From Euryarchaeota archaeon UBA256 (GTDB taxonomy: Archaea > Thermoplasmatota > Poseidoniia > Poseidoniales > Poseidoniaceae), in contig DACE01000031.1 in the NCBI GenBank assembly GCA_002494645.1, positions 11,707-75,706 on the forward strand: 64,000 bases of DNA, written 5' to 3'. Below the pieces are notes generated by a model. That model ran no database searches and was not told the DNA's origin. It saw only the letters and a program-made list of their open reading frames with translations. The translations under genes were made by a program, and so were the position numbers. Shown here one piece after another: positions 24,428 to 32,888 of the stretch (positions within the stretch are counted from its first letter, which is position 1; each line of letters starts with the position of its first letter).

Positions 24428-25921
24428 ATGCGCCGAGGTCTACTCGCCCTTTGTTTCGTCGCAAGCATGATGCTCGCTGGGTGCTTTGGCCCCTCAAGTG
24501 CCTCGTGGGGCGACGGTGGTTCAAGCGTAGAGGTTGATTTTTCAACAACGTCTACTGAAGTAACGAGCACACTATCGGGAAGTGCAACAACGACCTCTGA
24601 TTTGGTCCCCGTGGGCTGCAACCCAAGTGCTGAGGCATCCACGACCGGTGCGTCCCTGGTGCAAGGTTCGCAAGCACCAGTAAGTTTCACAGGATACCTT
24701 GCAGCGAGTCAGTTTTACACCGAGCACAATACGGTTATGGGAGCAAGAGGGCTTGATTTTGGAGTGACAACAGCTGTAGCAATACAGTCGATGAGTTTCA
24801 ACCAAGCCGCTGAAGTGACCGATGGCGACGGTGCTCGCATTGATGTCAAGGAATGGATCGTCCCCCTGAGCCCGGAAACGGGTGCAGGAAGTGTTGATAT
24901 CGATGATTTGGATTCAGACTCAGATACGGAATGGTATGTCCTCGGACTCATTCCTTCAACGGAATCCATCCTTTACGGTTTCATGGCACTTGATGAGTGG
25001 CATCAGGCTGTTTCCGTTGAAGGCTACCTCGTTGACGCTGGCGGGGATGGCACCAATACCTACGGCTACAACGCCTCTTGGCATAGAACACGAGACGATT
25101 GTTCAATGATGATTGGGGATGTGAATCGCGCAGACGCTTATGTCATCGTCACAGAAATCACACTTGAAACTGGAACGGTATCTCAAAATGGAGAGGCTGA
25201 TGATGAGTGGGTCCAAGGAGACATCCCCTTCCTAGGAAGGGCTGGCTTCATTCTCTTCTTCCTTGTCTTCGGCCTTGGAGGTTCAGTTGGGGCATTTTTT
25301 GTCTCAAAGCAACTGGTTATGAAATCAGCAAAGGACACCATGAAGACCTTGATTGGGGACGAGGGTATGAAAAAGGCAGCCAGTGTCAAAACTGAAGCAA
25401 AGGCTGCAAAGAAAGCGGGAATGGAATCGCCTACCGAACGCCAAGCTCGCATGGATAAACAACGAAAATCCGAGGAAAAGAAAGCACCAAAATCCAAGCC
25501 GGAACGTGAAAAGAAAGAGAGTGGTGATGCACTCGGTGGATTTGACCTCGACAGCGTTCTTGCCTCGACTGGGATTCCATCACGCGGTCAATCAGGCCCC
25601 TCTGAACGAAAAAGTTCCGTTGTTGTGACCGATGCTGCTCAGGAAATGGATCGCATGAATGTCAGTGAACCTGCTGCCTCACCTGCCCCAAGTTCGATAC
25701 CGATCGTCTCTTCAACTCCAAGCGTATCTTCAGTGCCTTCTTCGACCAGTCGTTCGCCACCTGTCAAGGAAAAGCCCCCCGAACGTAAACCTCCGGTCAA
25801 GCGACGAAGAGCGGTCAAGAAATCTCCTGAACCGCAAACTGAAGTTGAACCAAGGGTTCAACCTGCACCTCGTGAGACTTATGATGAGGAAGAAGACGAT
25901 TTCTCAGATTTCTCATTCTGA
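24428..25921 (+). CDS. Membrane lipoprotein with long charged cytoplasmic tail, unknown
   Basis: The 497-aa protein has a lipobox-like signal peptide (FVASMMLAGC, Cys at about 19), an extracellular domain rich in Ser/Thr and Asp, a transmembrane helix at about 275-296 (AGFILFFLVFGLGGSVGAFF) and a 200-residue cytoplasmic tail. The tail is very rich in Lys, Glu, Pro and Ser (EKKAPKSKPEREKKE, KEKPPERKPPVKRRR) and ends in acidic DEEEDDFSDFSF, so it is probably disordered. I do not recognise a family. It follows the tRNA by 69 nt. The 3' end overlaps the convergent lipid-kinase gene by 9 bp. Confidence 0.7.
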   Translation: MRRGLLALCFVASMMLAGCFGPSSASWGDGGSSVEVDFSTTSTEVTSTLSGSATTTSDLVPVGCNPSAEASTTGASLVQGSQAPVSFTGYLAASQFYTEHNTVMGARGLDFGVTTAVAIQSMSFNQAAEVTDGDGARIDVKEWIVPLSPETGAGSVDIDDLDSDSDTEWYVLGLIPSTESILYGFMALDEWHQAVSVEGYLVDAGGDGTNTYGYNASWHRTRDDCSMMIGDVNRADAYVIVTEITLETGTVSQNGEADDEWVQGDIPFLGRAGFILFFLVFGLGGSVGAFFVSKQLVMKSAKDTMKTLIGDEGMKKAASVKTEAKAAKKAGMESPTERQARMDKQRKSEEKKAPKSKPEREKKESGDALGGFDLDSVLASTGIPSRGQSGPSERKSSVVVTDAAQEMDRMNVSEPAASPAPSSIPIVSSTPSVSSVPSSTSRSPPVKEKPPERKPPVKRRRAVKKSPEPQTEVEPRVQPAPRETYDEEEDDFSDFSF

Positions 25922-26977
25922 CGGCACGATGATATTCACCGCTTGAGGGAGCACCTTCATTGAAAGTGGAGTGGAGCCGATGTTTTCTCCATCGATGTTG
26001 ATAGCGGTAGAAACCGAGGTTTCAATCCCAAGTGACTTGAATCGGTGATAGTCGACACGTTGGTGGAACACGTGACGACCCTCTTTCTTCAACATTCCAA
26101 ATGCTTTCAAGACATCACGACGGGTCATTTTCTTCAAAATACCGATGTCCATCCAACCGTCATCCAATGATGCTCCTGGGGCAAGCGGGAGTTTTGAACC
26201 GCCAGTTTGGCTGTTTTGGACCAAAAACAAGGTGAAATCATTGGTGACCGATTGTCCGTCAAGCGTGAGGGTGGCCGTACGTCGCTTATTGGCAGCGATG
26301 GCCAGTAGAATACCAACATCATACCTTGCAGGGCCCATCCAGCGCATCTTCTCAGCCTGTATGGTTGAGTCAACACCCAAGCCCCACGTGACGAGATTGT
26401 GGCTATAATGCGTCATTGGGCCGTCTTCGCTCCCCGGTAAGCCCTTGACGAGATTCACTTCAGCAACGTCCAAGCCCTGATGTTTGGCTCCTAAAATAGC
26501 CTGTACGGCAACGGATGTTGATGAAATCCCGAGGTCGTGAGCCTGAGAGTTACCCGTTCCAGAAGGAATAATGGCAAAGGTTTCCTTTTCCTTTGCCCCG
26601 AGGCCGAGGCGTCCGGTGATCACCTCGGAGAGCGTCCCGTCACCCCCAACAACAGCGATGACTTCACCTCGCTTGATCTCAAGGCTTGCTGCGACTGAAG
26701 TCAGATGACCGCTGTAGGCTGAATAAGCGACCGTCACATCAACACCTGCATTCTCCAAGAGTTCTTTGGCATTATTCGCTACGGCCCGGCCCTTTTTCTT
26801 ACCAGCAAAAGGGTTGACCAACATGTGGACTCGCTTGGGAGCCTTCGTTGTCGTGGGTTTCTTGGTAAAGACTGGGGCGAAGTGCGGGCGGTGGGCGCCT
26901 TTCTTTCGAGGTGTGCTATCGTCGCTTTGGAACGAAAGCGTTTCGGGAAAGGCCTGTTCTTCGCTTGTCATGGTCAT
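25913..26977 (-). CDS. Diacylglycerol/lipid kinase family protein (YegS/BmrU type)
   Basis: The 354-aa protein has a DAGK catalytic domain from about residue 48: VHMLVNPFAGKKKGRA, then the nucleotide-binding VIAVVGGDGTLSEVITG and FAIIPSGTGNSQAHDLG, followed by the C-terminal beta domain (LPLAPGASLDDGWMDIGILK). Family members phosphorylate diacylglycerol, sphingosine or related lipids using ATP. In an archaeon the natural lipid is unclear; archaetidyl or ester lipids are both possible. The N-terminal 45 residues are charged and probably flexible, so a later start is possible. It is convergent with the lipoprotein gene. Confidence 0.85.
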   Translation of the reverse strand: MTMTSEEQAFPETLSFQSDDSTPRKKGAHRPHFAPVFTKKPTTTKAPKRVHMLVNPFAGKKKGRAVANNAKELLENAGVDVTVAYSAYSGHLTSVAASLEIKRGEVIAVVGGDGTLSEVITGRLGLGAKEKETFAIIPSGTGNSQAHDLGISSTSVAVQAILGAKHQGLDVAEVNLVKGLPGSEDGPMTHYSHNLVTWGLGVDSTIQAEKMRWMGPARYDVGILLAIAANKRRTATLTLDGQSVTNDFTLFLVQNSQTGGSKLPLAPGASLDDGWMDIGILKKMTRRDVLKAFGMLKKEGRHVFHQRVDYHRFKSLGIETSVSTAINIDGENIGSTPLSMKVLPQAVNIIVPSE

Positions 26978-27138
26978 GACAGGGCGTCTTGGTGCTTCAA
27001 GTCTTCTCCATCTGAATGAGATGATATAAATCCGTTATGAATAATAAATCACCCACAGTGCATATATTGCTCTTTTTTGGCACCTTCACCAGAAATCGCA
27101 ATACAAGAAGTCTTCAACTGGCGCTTGATGGACACTAT

Positions 27139-28176
27139 GTGGAGGAGATTTGGACCGAGGCCGATCGCATGTTCATGGAACGTGCTCTTTTAGTCGCTGA
27201 GCGTGGACGAGGCCAAGTGAGCCCGAACCCTCTTGTCGGTTGTGTGCTCGTTAAGGCAGGCCAGGTTATCGCTGAAGGATGGCACGACCACCTTGGCGGA
27301 CTGCACGCCGAACAAATGGCCATCCACGATGCTGAAGAAAAGGGTCATTCGCCGAACGGCGCTACAGCCTATGTGACCCTCGAGCCATGCAATCATTATG
27401 GGCGCACACCACCATGCACAGAGGCATTGATGTGGGCGGGTGTGAAAGAAGTCATCATCGCCCACGAAGATCCGAATCCAACCGTACGAGGAAACGGACA
27501 AACTGTCCTTGATGATGCTGGGATCTCCACGCGTATCGGGCTAATGCACGCCGAGGCCGCAGAGCAGATGCACGGTTTTCTCCACTGGTGCAGTCACCGC
27601 AAACCACTCATCACCGTCAAATTGGCCGTAGACCGTACTGGGTCAGTGGATGACCGCTCGGGTGCATCCACTCGGTTTACATCCCAGGGTTGTCTTGAGA
27701 AGGTGCACGAATTGCGAAGAGATTGTGACGCTGTTCTTGTCGGAGTTGAAACCGTGAACCGAGACGACCCACAACTCAATGTTCGCTTGGTTCCATCAAC
27801 CCGTCAACCGCTTCGTGTGGTCATTGACCCAAGCGGGCGCATCGACGCGAAAGCAATGCTCCTGAACGATGGAGGGGAGACGATGGTGCTTCAGAATGAA
27901 TTTTCTACCCTCGAATCACTCCTCAACCAGCTTGGTGACCGTGAAATCCAACGTGTACTCGTTGAAGGAGGACCCACAACGGTTCGTCACTTCCTCAATG
28001 CCGGCATGGTCGACGAATTTTTCTTAGTTCACGCAGATTGCGTGCATGAAAAGCCGCTTCCATCCGAAATAACTCAAGCGGTGTTGGAAGGCGCTGGCCT
28101 CAGCAAATACGGTGAACTCGTATGGGGAGAAGAGCGCGTCGAACATTACGTCAAATCAGCCTCAGCGGAGAGTTAG
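27139..28176 (+). CDS. ribD: Bifunctional riboflavin biosynthesis deaminase/reductase RibD
   Basis: The protein is about 345 aa. The N-terminal cytidine-deaminase-like domain has zinc ligands in GLHAEQMAI and EPCNHYGRTPPCTEAL; SPNPLVGCVLV is also diagnostic. The C-terminal reductase domain begins at about ITVKLAVDRTGSVDD and has RDCDAVLVGVETVNRDDPQL and VLVEGGPTTVRHFL. The fused enzyme performs two successive steps from the GTP-derived pyrimidine toward riboflavin. The frame is open from ATG 27037, but a TATA-like GATATAAAT at about 27021-27029 would put the transcript start near 27050; GTG 27139 or ATG 27169 fit the family N-terminus better. No other rib gene is nearby. Archaea usually have an unfused reductase, so this may be acquired from bacteria. 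Confidence 0.9.
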   Translation: MEEIWTEADRMFMERALLVAERGRGQVSPNPLVGCVLVKAGQVIAEGWHDHLGGLHAEQMAIHDAEEKGHSPNGATAYVTLEPCNHYGRTPPCTEALMWAGVKEVIIAHEDPNPTVRGNGQTVLDDAGISTRIGLMHAEAAEQMHGFLHWCSHRKPLITVKLAVDRTGSVDDRSGASTRFTSQGCLEKVHELRRDCDAVLVGVETVNRDDPQLNVRLVPSTRQPLRVVIDPSGRIDAKAMLLNDGGETMVLQNEFSTLESLLNQLGDREIQRVLVEGGPTTVRHFLNAGMVDEFFLVHADCVHEKPLPSEITQAVLEGAGLSKYGELVWGEERVEHYVKSASAES

Positions 28177-28980
28177 GATTTCATCCCAGCGATGTGACGA
28201 CCCTTTGCGAAACAGATTTTCATGGAAACTTCTCTGGTTCATATGGGCGCAGCGAGCCAAACGTCCCCGGTGATTATAGCATCCTTGGCGAGCATGAACC
28301 AAAACCATAACATCGTTCAAATCGAGTGAGGGACCCGTAGCATCGGGAGTTTGAAGTTTCACGTATTCGGATGTGCCGTCCCACTCAACATCTCCTTCGT
28401 GAGGCGCTTGCAAGGTCATATCATGTTCAAAACGCACATTACCCTCGGCAAGTTTGACTGGGCGCCATGAACCGCGAACACCGTTCTCAAGCCATTGTTT
28501 GATGCGCATCAATTGTTCTTGAGACGCCATGCCAATGTAGGCAAGTTCCCACCAACCCGGCGTCCGTGCAAGCGTCACGTGATGAACCCCCGGATAACTT
28601 TCACGAGGGTCAAGAGCATCTGCCCATGTCCTGCACAAGCCTTCCAAACGTACTGGAAGTAGAGGTAGCGTACCCATATCCATGTCCTGAAGTCGATAGG
28701 GGTTCGCCAGTTCGCCGATGAGTAAAACGGGTTTCCGATCTGACAATGAGGGCGCATCATGAGCAGTAAGTAATTCCTCGAGAGAGGTTGATTCACTACC
28801 AAAACCAGAGACATAATTCTGTATTTCTTCGCGATTCAACAGTGCGTCTGGAGAGGTGGTTGAGGAAAAAGAAGTCAGCGAGATGACTGAAGCGGAAGTG
28901 AACAAAAGCGGACGGTCGGGAAGAGGTATGGGGGAATTGGCCGGTGTATAGGTCCACAGGCGGGGTGAAATGTCCTTCAT
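28162..28980 (-). CDS. Unknown protein, 272 aa
   Basis: I do not recognise a family. The start at ATG 28980 (MKDISPRLWTYT) is supported by GAGGG 6 nt upstream; the frame is open to ATG 29040, which would overlap the upstream gene by 23 nt. Visible features are an alpha/beta N-terminal half and a conserved-looking C-terminal half (HHVTLARTPGWWELAYIGMA, LNDVMVLVHARQGC, YNHRGRLARCAHMNQRSFHE) with several Cys and His residues that could bind metal. There is no membrane segment. It probably forms a two-gene unit with the zinc-ribbon gene upstream. The 3' end overlaps ribD by 15 bp. Confidence 0.6.
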   Translation of the reverse strand: MKDISPRLWTYTPANSPIPLPDRPLLFTSASVISLTSFSSTTSPDALLNREEIQNYVSGFGSESTSLEELLTAHDAPSLSDRKPVLLIGELANPYRLQDMDMGTLPLLPVRLEGLCRTWADALDPRESYPGVHHVTLARTPGWWELAYIGMASQEQLMRIKQWLENGVRGSWRPVKLAEGNVRFEHDMTLQAPHEGDVEWDGTSEYVKLQTPDATGPSLDLNDVMVLVHARQGCYNHRGRLARCAHMNQRSFHENLFRKGSSHRWDEILTLR

Positions 28981-29017
28981 ATCCAACCCTCTTCCCCATC
29001 CCTCAAGAAGTCCCCTC

Positions 29018-29440
29018 TCAATCCGTATAGGTCGCTTCAAACATGCATGAAGGACAGGTCACTTTGATTGGCCGTATGTCAGGGATGCCGAGGGCAACGC
29101 CGCAAGCCGAACAAAGAATGGCTTGTGCGACTTGTTCTCGCCGCTCAGCAGCATCTCGGCTGGGGTCGTACTCAAATCGAAATTGCTGTTTGTCGACGAG
29201 GGTTGGCCTGGATGAAGATGCGGCAACATCTGGGACTTCCTTGTAACTGGTGTCCCATGAGGCAGGTTCTGTGGAAGATACCGAAGATGGAGGGGGTGCG
29301 CTTGCTGATTGAGCGAGTGCGGCCCGAATCGTGTTCTCGTCGGTTTGGTATACTCTGCTCAAGCGATCGATCTCAAGCATCTGCTCGTATCCGTCCATCG
29401 AAGCGAGGTTGTTCAGTTCATGCTGAGGTATCTCCACCAT
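29018..29440 (-). CDS. Small zinc-ribbon protein
   Basis: The 140-aa protein ends in a zinc ribbon: ILCSACGVALGIPD, then IKVTCPSCMFEATY, a CxxC...CxxC arrangement typical of archaeal nucleic-acid or translation-associated small proteins. The N-terminal 45 residues are helical (YEQMLEIDRLSRVYQTDENT), followed by a Ser/Pro-rich linker. Function unknown. It is the first gene of a probable two-gene unit. Confidence 0.65.
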   Translation of the reverse strand: MVEIPQHELNNLASMDGYEQMLEIDRLSRVYQTDENTIRAALAQSASAPPPSSVSSTEPASWDTSYKEVPDVAASSSRPTLVDKQQFRFEYDPSRDAAERREQVAQAILCSACGVALGIPDIRPIKVTCPSCMFEATYTD

Positions 29441-29583
29441 GTTCCCGGTAGGTTCGGCGGTGTTTTAGCCCTTGAGGATGGTTGATTTGGCGCCACATTT
29501 CCTCTTTCCGGAAATCAGCGTTCGGTTCCCTGACAATTAGCAGGGTTCAAAAGGGGTTGATTGACGGGAATGGTGAACCCACC

Positions 29584-30048
29584 ATGGCCATACGCTCCAA
29601 ATCAAGAAAAAAGGCTCCCGTTAGGAATGCTTCTTTTGCTGTTCGGCAACTCAGTTGCGGGCAAGTTATGCAAACACCACACGCCATGCGCGATACTGAT
29701 TCCATGGCAACGGTGCTGGATGTCATCACCAAGCATGACTGGGACCACGTGTTCATTGTGAATGCGGAGGGCGTCCCTCTTGGACGAATTCACGCGGTTG
29801 ATTTACTCAAAATAGTCGCACAGAAAAGCGTCAACCGTGACATTGCATGGATGCATTCAATTCCGGCCCAGCAGGTACTGACCCATCCCCCCCTCACCGT
29901 TCGCGAGCAAACGCCGTTGCTGAAGGCAGGTGCTCTCATGCTCACACACGACCTGAATCAACTGGGTGTTGTCGATGATGAAGGAGCACTTGTTGGGGTT
30001 GTCGGCCACAACACGGTTGCTCGGGTATTACCGAAGTTCATCCTGTGA
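29584..30048 (+). CDS. CBS-domain pair protein
   Basis: The 154-aa protein has two CBS motifs in tandem: DSMATVLDVITKHDWDHVFI with GVPLGRIHAVDLLKIV, and TPLLKAGALMLTHDLNQLGV with GALVGVVGHNTVARVL. Bateman modules bind adenine nucleotides or related ligands and usually regulate a partner. There is no catalytic domain. The basic N-terminal 20 residues (SKSRKKAPVR) could contact nucleic acid. ATG 29584 is chosen because GGTGA lies upstream. Its stop is the first half of TGATCA, whose second half is the stop of the convergent gene. Confidence 0.8.
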   Translation: MAIRSKSRKKAPVRNASFAVRQLSCGQVMQTPHAMRDTDSMATVLDVITKHDWDHVFIVNAEGVPLGRIHAVDLLKIVAQKSVNRDIAWMHSIPAQQVLTHPPLTVREQTPLLKAGALMLTHDLNQLGVVDDEGALVGVVGHNTVARVLPKFIL

Positions 30049-31170
30049 TCAGATGCCCCAGTAGCGGTCTGCTTGAGCCTGCTTTGCCTGTAAGGTACGA
30101 ACAATCGTGGTGACCATCCAAAGGACAACGACCCAGATGAGTGGCGTTGTGAGGTCGTTGAGAATCATTTCAACACTGAATTCGTAGGAAGTGCCATCAA
30201 GGACGCGAATGGCAATGTCAAGAGCAGTATTGAGGAAGGAGTACACCACCATGCCAAATACACTGAGGACGATGAGGCTACCCGAGAACGACCCGCGTTT
30301 GAGGCGCAGCAGCATGAAACCAGCAGTCGATGTGAGGAAAGCGATCACGGTCCAAGCGAGAGATGAATGAATCACGGTGAGCCACAGAACCGATTGTGTC
30401 TCTGCCAGGCCTTCTTGAACGCCAAATGCACGCCATCCTTCAGCAACTGCGAAAATTGCACTGAAGAGAGTGGCGGTCCACAACAAGGAAGAAAACATGG
30501 CAGCATCTGCGTTTTCTCGCATTTCTTGGATGACACGGTTCACGGTTGATTCAATACCTGCCCCCTTACTGAAGATGTAAAGTCCGAGGACGAGGGGAAG
30601 GGCTCCAATGACCACGCCACCAATTTCATTGGGCAACATAATACCAAGTCCCATGATGGCCATGACTACGCCAAAAGGAATCATGATTTTTGAACGCCAT
30701 TTGGGGTCTTCGAGGGCCTTGACGATGTAGTAGTAAGTCCCCTCAATACCCTTGGATTGCTTGACAATTACCTTCCTGACGTGGTCAATTCGAACTTGGG
30801 ATTGGATGATCGGGAGGACGCTTTCGTCTTCTGCGCCGTCGGTCACCAAAATGGCTTGGTCAGGTTGGAAAGCGGATACGACTTCATCCAGTTGAGCCGC
30901 TATCGCTCGGTCTGAACGCATTCCTACCTTCTCGTCGCCTGTGAGAATGGCGATTTCAATCTCGTCATCCTCACCTTTTGCTTCGACCAGTTCGTCGTTT
31001 TTGGACAGGGCTCCAAGAATGGCATTGGTGTCGCTCTCTTCGGGGTCTGCAATACCCAATTTGAGGGCGGCAGTGAGAACTTGACGACGACCAACAACGG
31101 GTCCCCGAATCGAAGTCTTGATCCCTAAGTCGTTATCTCTGTCAACGGTTAACACCAGTGTGCGCGTCAT
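30049..31170 (-). CDS. DUF373 family membrane protein
   Basis: The 373-aa protein matches archaeal DUF373: RTLVLTVDRDNDLGIKTSI, then GPVVGRRQVLTAALKLGIADPEESDTNAI and DQAILVTDGAEDESVLPIIQ, followed by six or so transmembrane helices (from about 172). The N-terminal soluble part looks like a nucleotide- or metal-binding alpha/beta domain with several aspartates. The function is unknown. The start is supported by AAGGAGGGG upstream and a promoter at 31249-31258. Confidence 0.85.
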   Translation of the reverse strand: MTRTLVLTVDRDNDLGIKTSIRGPVVGRRQVLTAALKLGIADPEESDTNAILGALSKNDELVEAKGEDDEIEIAILTGDEKVGMRSDRAIAAQLDEVVSAFQPDQAILVTDGAEDESVLPIIQSQVRIDHVRKVIVKQSKGIEGTYYYIVKALEDPKWRSKIMIPFGVVMAIMGLGIMLPNEIGGVVIGALPLVLGLYIFSKGAGIESTVNRVIQEMRENADAAMFSSLLWTATLFSAIFAVAEGWRAFGVQEGLAETQSVLWLTVIHSSLAWTVIAFLTSTAGFMLLRLKRGSFSGSLIVLSVFGMVVYSFLNTALDIAIRVLDGTSYEFSVEMILNDLTTPLIWVVVLWMVTTIVRTLQAKQAQADRYWGI

Positions 31171-31248
31171 TCTTGTCCCCCCTCCTTGGCCGACCCACTG
31201 ACCTTCTTTCTTTCAAACCCTTGTGCTTTGGAGTCAAATCTTCCTTTC

Positions 31249-31258
31249 TTTTATCAAG
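31249..31258 (-). promoter_or_regulatory. TATA element of the DUF373 gene
   Basis: Read on the reverse strand this is CTTGATAAAA, overlapping the stop codon of the upstream acyltransferase gene. A start about 25 nt downstream leaves a leader of about 55 nt ending in AAGGAGGGGGG before the ATG. It resembles the elements at 8164 and 41811. Confidence 0.45.
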
Positions 31259-32846
31259 CCAAACGCATTTTGACGACACTTGAATCATCCATCCCAGTGG
31301 GGGGGTCAACCCAGTCTTCATCGCCAGGTAACACCAAACCCGAGCCAGATGATACTAAACGAGCAGCAAGGTCACGTTGTCGCTCGACCAGAGAAGCCCA
31401 ATCCGTTTCTTCATCCTTCCACACATTCCATCGCTTGACATCACGCCAACCACGCACCAAACGAGCATACAATTTGAGGTGAATACGGGCAGAAACTGGC
31501 CACCACAGCAAAAAGACCGAGAATACGAGAATTGCTGGTAGTTTGGTGATGCTTTCCAACAGCCAATGGCTGAGCAGTAATTCATTGATTGGACTTGCCC
31601 CGTCGAGAAGCGACCAGGTCATGAACGCCGAGGCCAGCATCCACCACAACGGGAAGAATACGACCGCTGACAGGACCTTGATTGAACCCAATACTGATGA
31701 GTCAATCGCCCGCTTTTTCATCAACCAACTGAGCAGTCCATTTCCTTTGTAGGGTATGTAATTGCCCACAATAGCTCCCCATGTGACCAATCCAAACATC
31801 CAAACCAAGGCCCAAAGCCAAATGGTAAGAGCCTTGAGATAACCAAAAAGACTGATCTTTTCAGGGCGTGCATCAATGTCGTAGGGCGTGATGCCACGGC
31901 TCTCCAATTCAGCGAAATGAGCTTCGCAATCGTCAGCCAATCGTTGCGTTTGTTGCGGGTCTTGCTGCCCCAAATATTCCCATCCTGCCCTCAACCTGCG
32001 AGCACCGAGAACTGATTCAGCATAACTTGGTTTGACCAACGAACCTCCTGAAAGTCTCTGTTTTTCCGCATAGGCCAAACTGCGTCCTTTCCAAATCATG
32101 GTTCGCTCCCGCCATGACGTCGTTGAAAGATTGGCTCGCTTCAGTTCCACTTCGATGGCTTCTGTTACTTCGTTCACCCAACGGCGATCCAGTTCGTCTT
32201 GCTCGTCTACATCCTCAATGATTGCTGGAATGGGAGGCAGGTCCATTGCACGCTCGATGACCACCGCAGCACGTTCCCGAAAGGTTTGAGATTCGGAATA
32301 ATGCAGGCCGATGGGGACAAGTTGCGGTTCAGCCAAGCCTTCAGCGGCTGCTTTTCTACGCGCTGCGAGCAGCATTCGGGCAGCGCCCGAGCGCACCCGC
32401 TTCACCTCTGAATCTGCATGTGTGACGCCCTCTGGGAAGATGAGAACGCGCCCGCCGTCACCCAAACGGTCCGATAGCCCGCCAAGCATGGCCTTATTCC
32501 TCGCTCTTGAGGCGTCCTTATCAGCAGAATCCTGTGGGCGTTCAATGGGAACAACCCCTGAGGCTCGTAGAAGGTGTGAAAGGACGGGGAATTTGAACAG
32601 CGTGTGTTTGGCGACCGTGGTCAATTTACCGGGAAGCGTAGCCATCATCAACATCGGGTCAATCAGACCACTTGGGTGCCATGTGATGAAGAGTACTCCG
32701 CCCTCGGGGGGAAGGTTTTCATCATCAACAATGTTGATTTCCCGAAACCAAATTTTGGTTAAAAATCTGAAAAACCGCCTCATTATTCGATAGGACAGAG
32801 GCAAGCGCCCGTCGCCGTCTCGGTTCGGGTCGCGGAGCCAGCGCAT
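31254..32846 (-). CDS. PlsC-type 1-acyl-glycerol-phosphate acyltransferase family protein
   Basis: The 530-aa protein has an LPLAT/PlsC domain in its first 250 residues. The catalytic HxxxxD motif is TWHPSGLIDP, followed by GVVPIERPQDSADKDASR and the substrate-binding VLIFPEGVTHADSE. The C-terminal half has three or four membrane segments (for example LTIWLWALVWMFGLVTWGAIV), probably anchoring it. PlsC enzymes put an acyl chain on lysophosphatidic acid, a reaction foreign to classical archaeal ether-lipid synthesis. A TATA-like GAAATATAC lies only about 12 nt before ATG 32846, so the true start may be ATG 32783 (MRRFFRFLTKIWF), which also suits the family. Confidence 0.85.
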   Translation of the reverse strand: MRWLRDPNRDGDGRLPLSYRIMRRFFRFLTKIWFREINIVDDENLPPEGGVLFITWHPSGLIDPMLMMATLPGKLTTVAKHTLFKFPVLSHLLRASGVVPIERPQDSADKDASRARNKAMLGGLSDRLGDGGRVLIFPEGVTHADSEVKRVRSGAARMLLAARRKAAAEGLAEPQLVPIGLHYSESQTFRERAAVVIERAMDLPPIPAIIEDVDEQDELDRRWVNEVTEAIEVELKRANLSTTSWRERTMIWKGRSLAYAEKQRLSGGSLVKPSYAESVLGARRLRAGWEYLGQQDPQQTQRLADDCEAHFAELESRGITPYDIDARPEKISLFGYLKALTIWLWALVWMFGLVTWGAIVGNYIPYKGNGLLSWLMKKRAIDSSVLGSIKVLSAVVFFPLWWMLASAFMTWSLLDGASPINELLLSHWLLESITKLPAILVFSVFLLWWPVSARIHLKLYARLVRGWRDVKRWNVWKDEETDWASLVERQRDLAARLVSSGSGLVLPGDEDWVDPPTGMDDSSVVKMRLA

Positions 32847-32888
32847 GTGTCAAGGTATATTTCCTATCATTTAGAGAAATCTCCGAAC

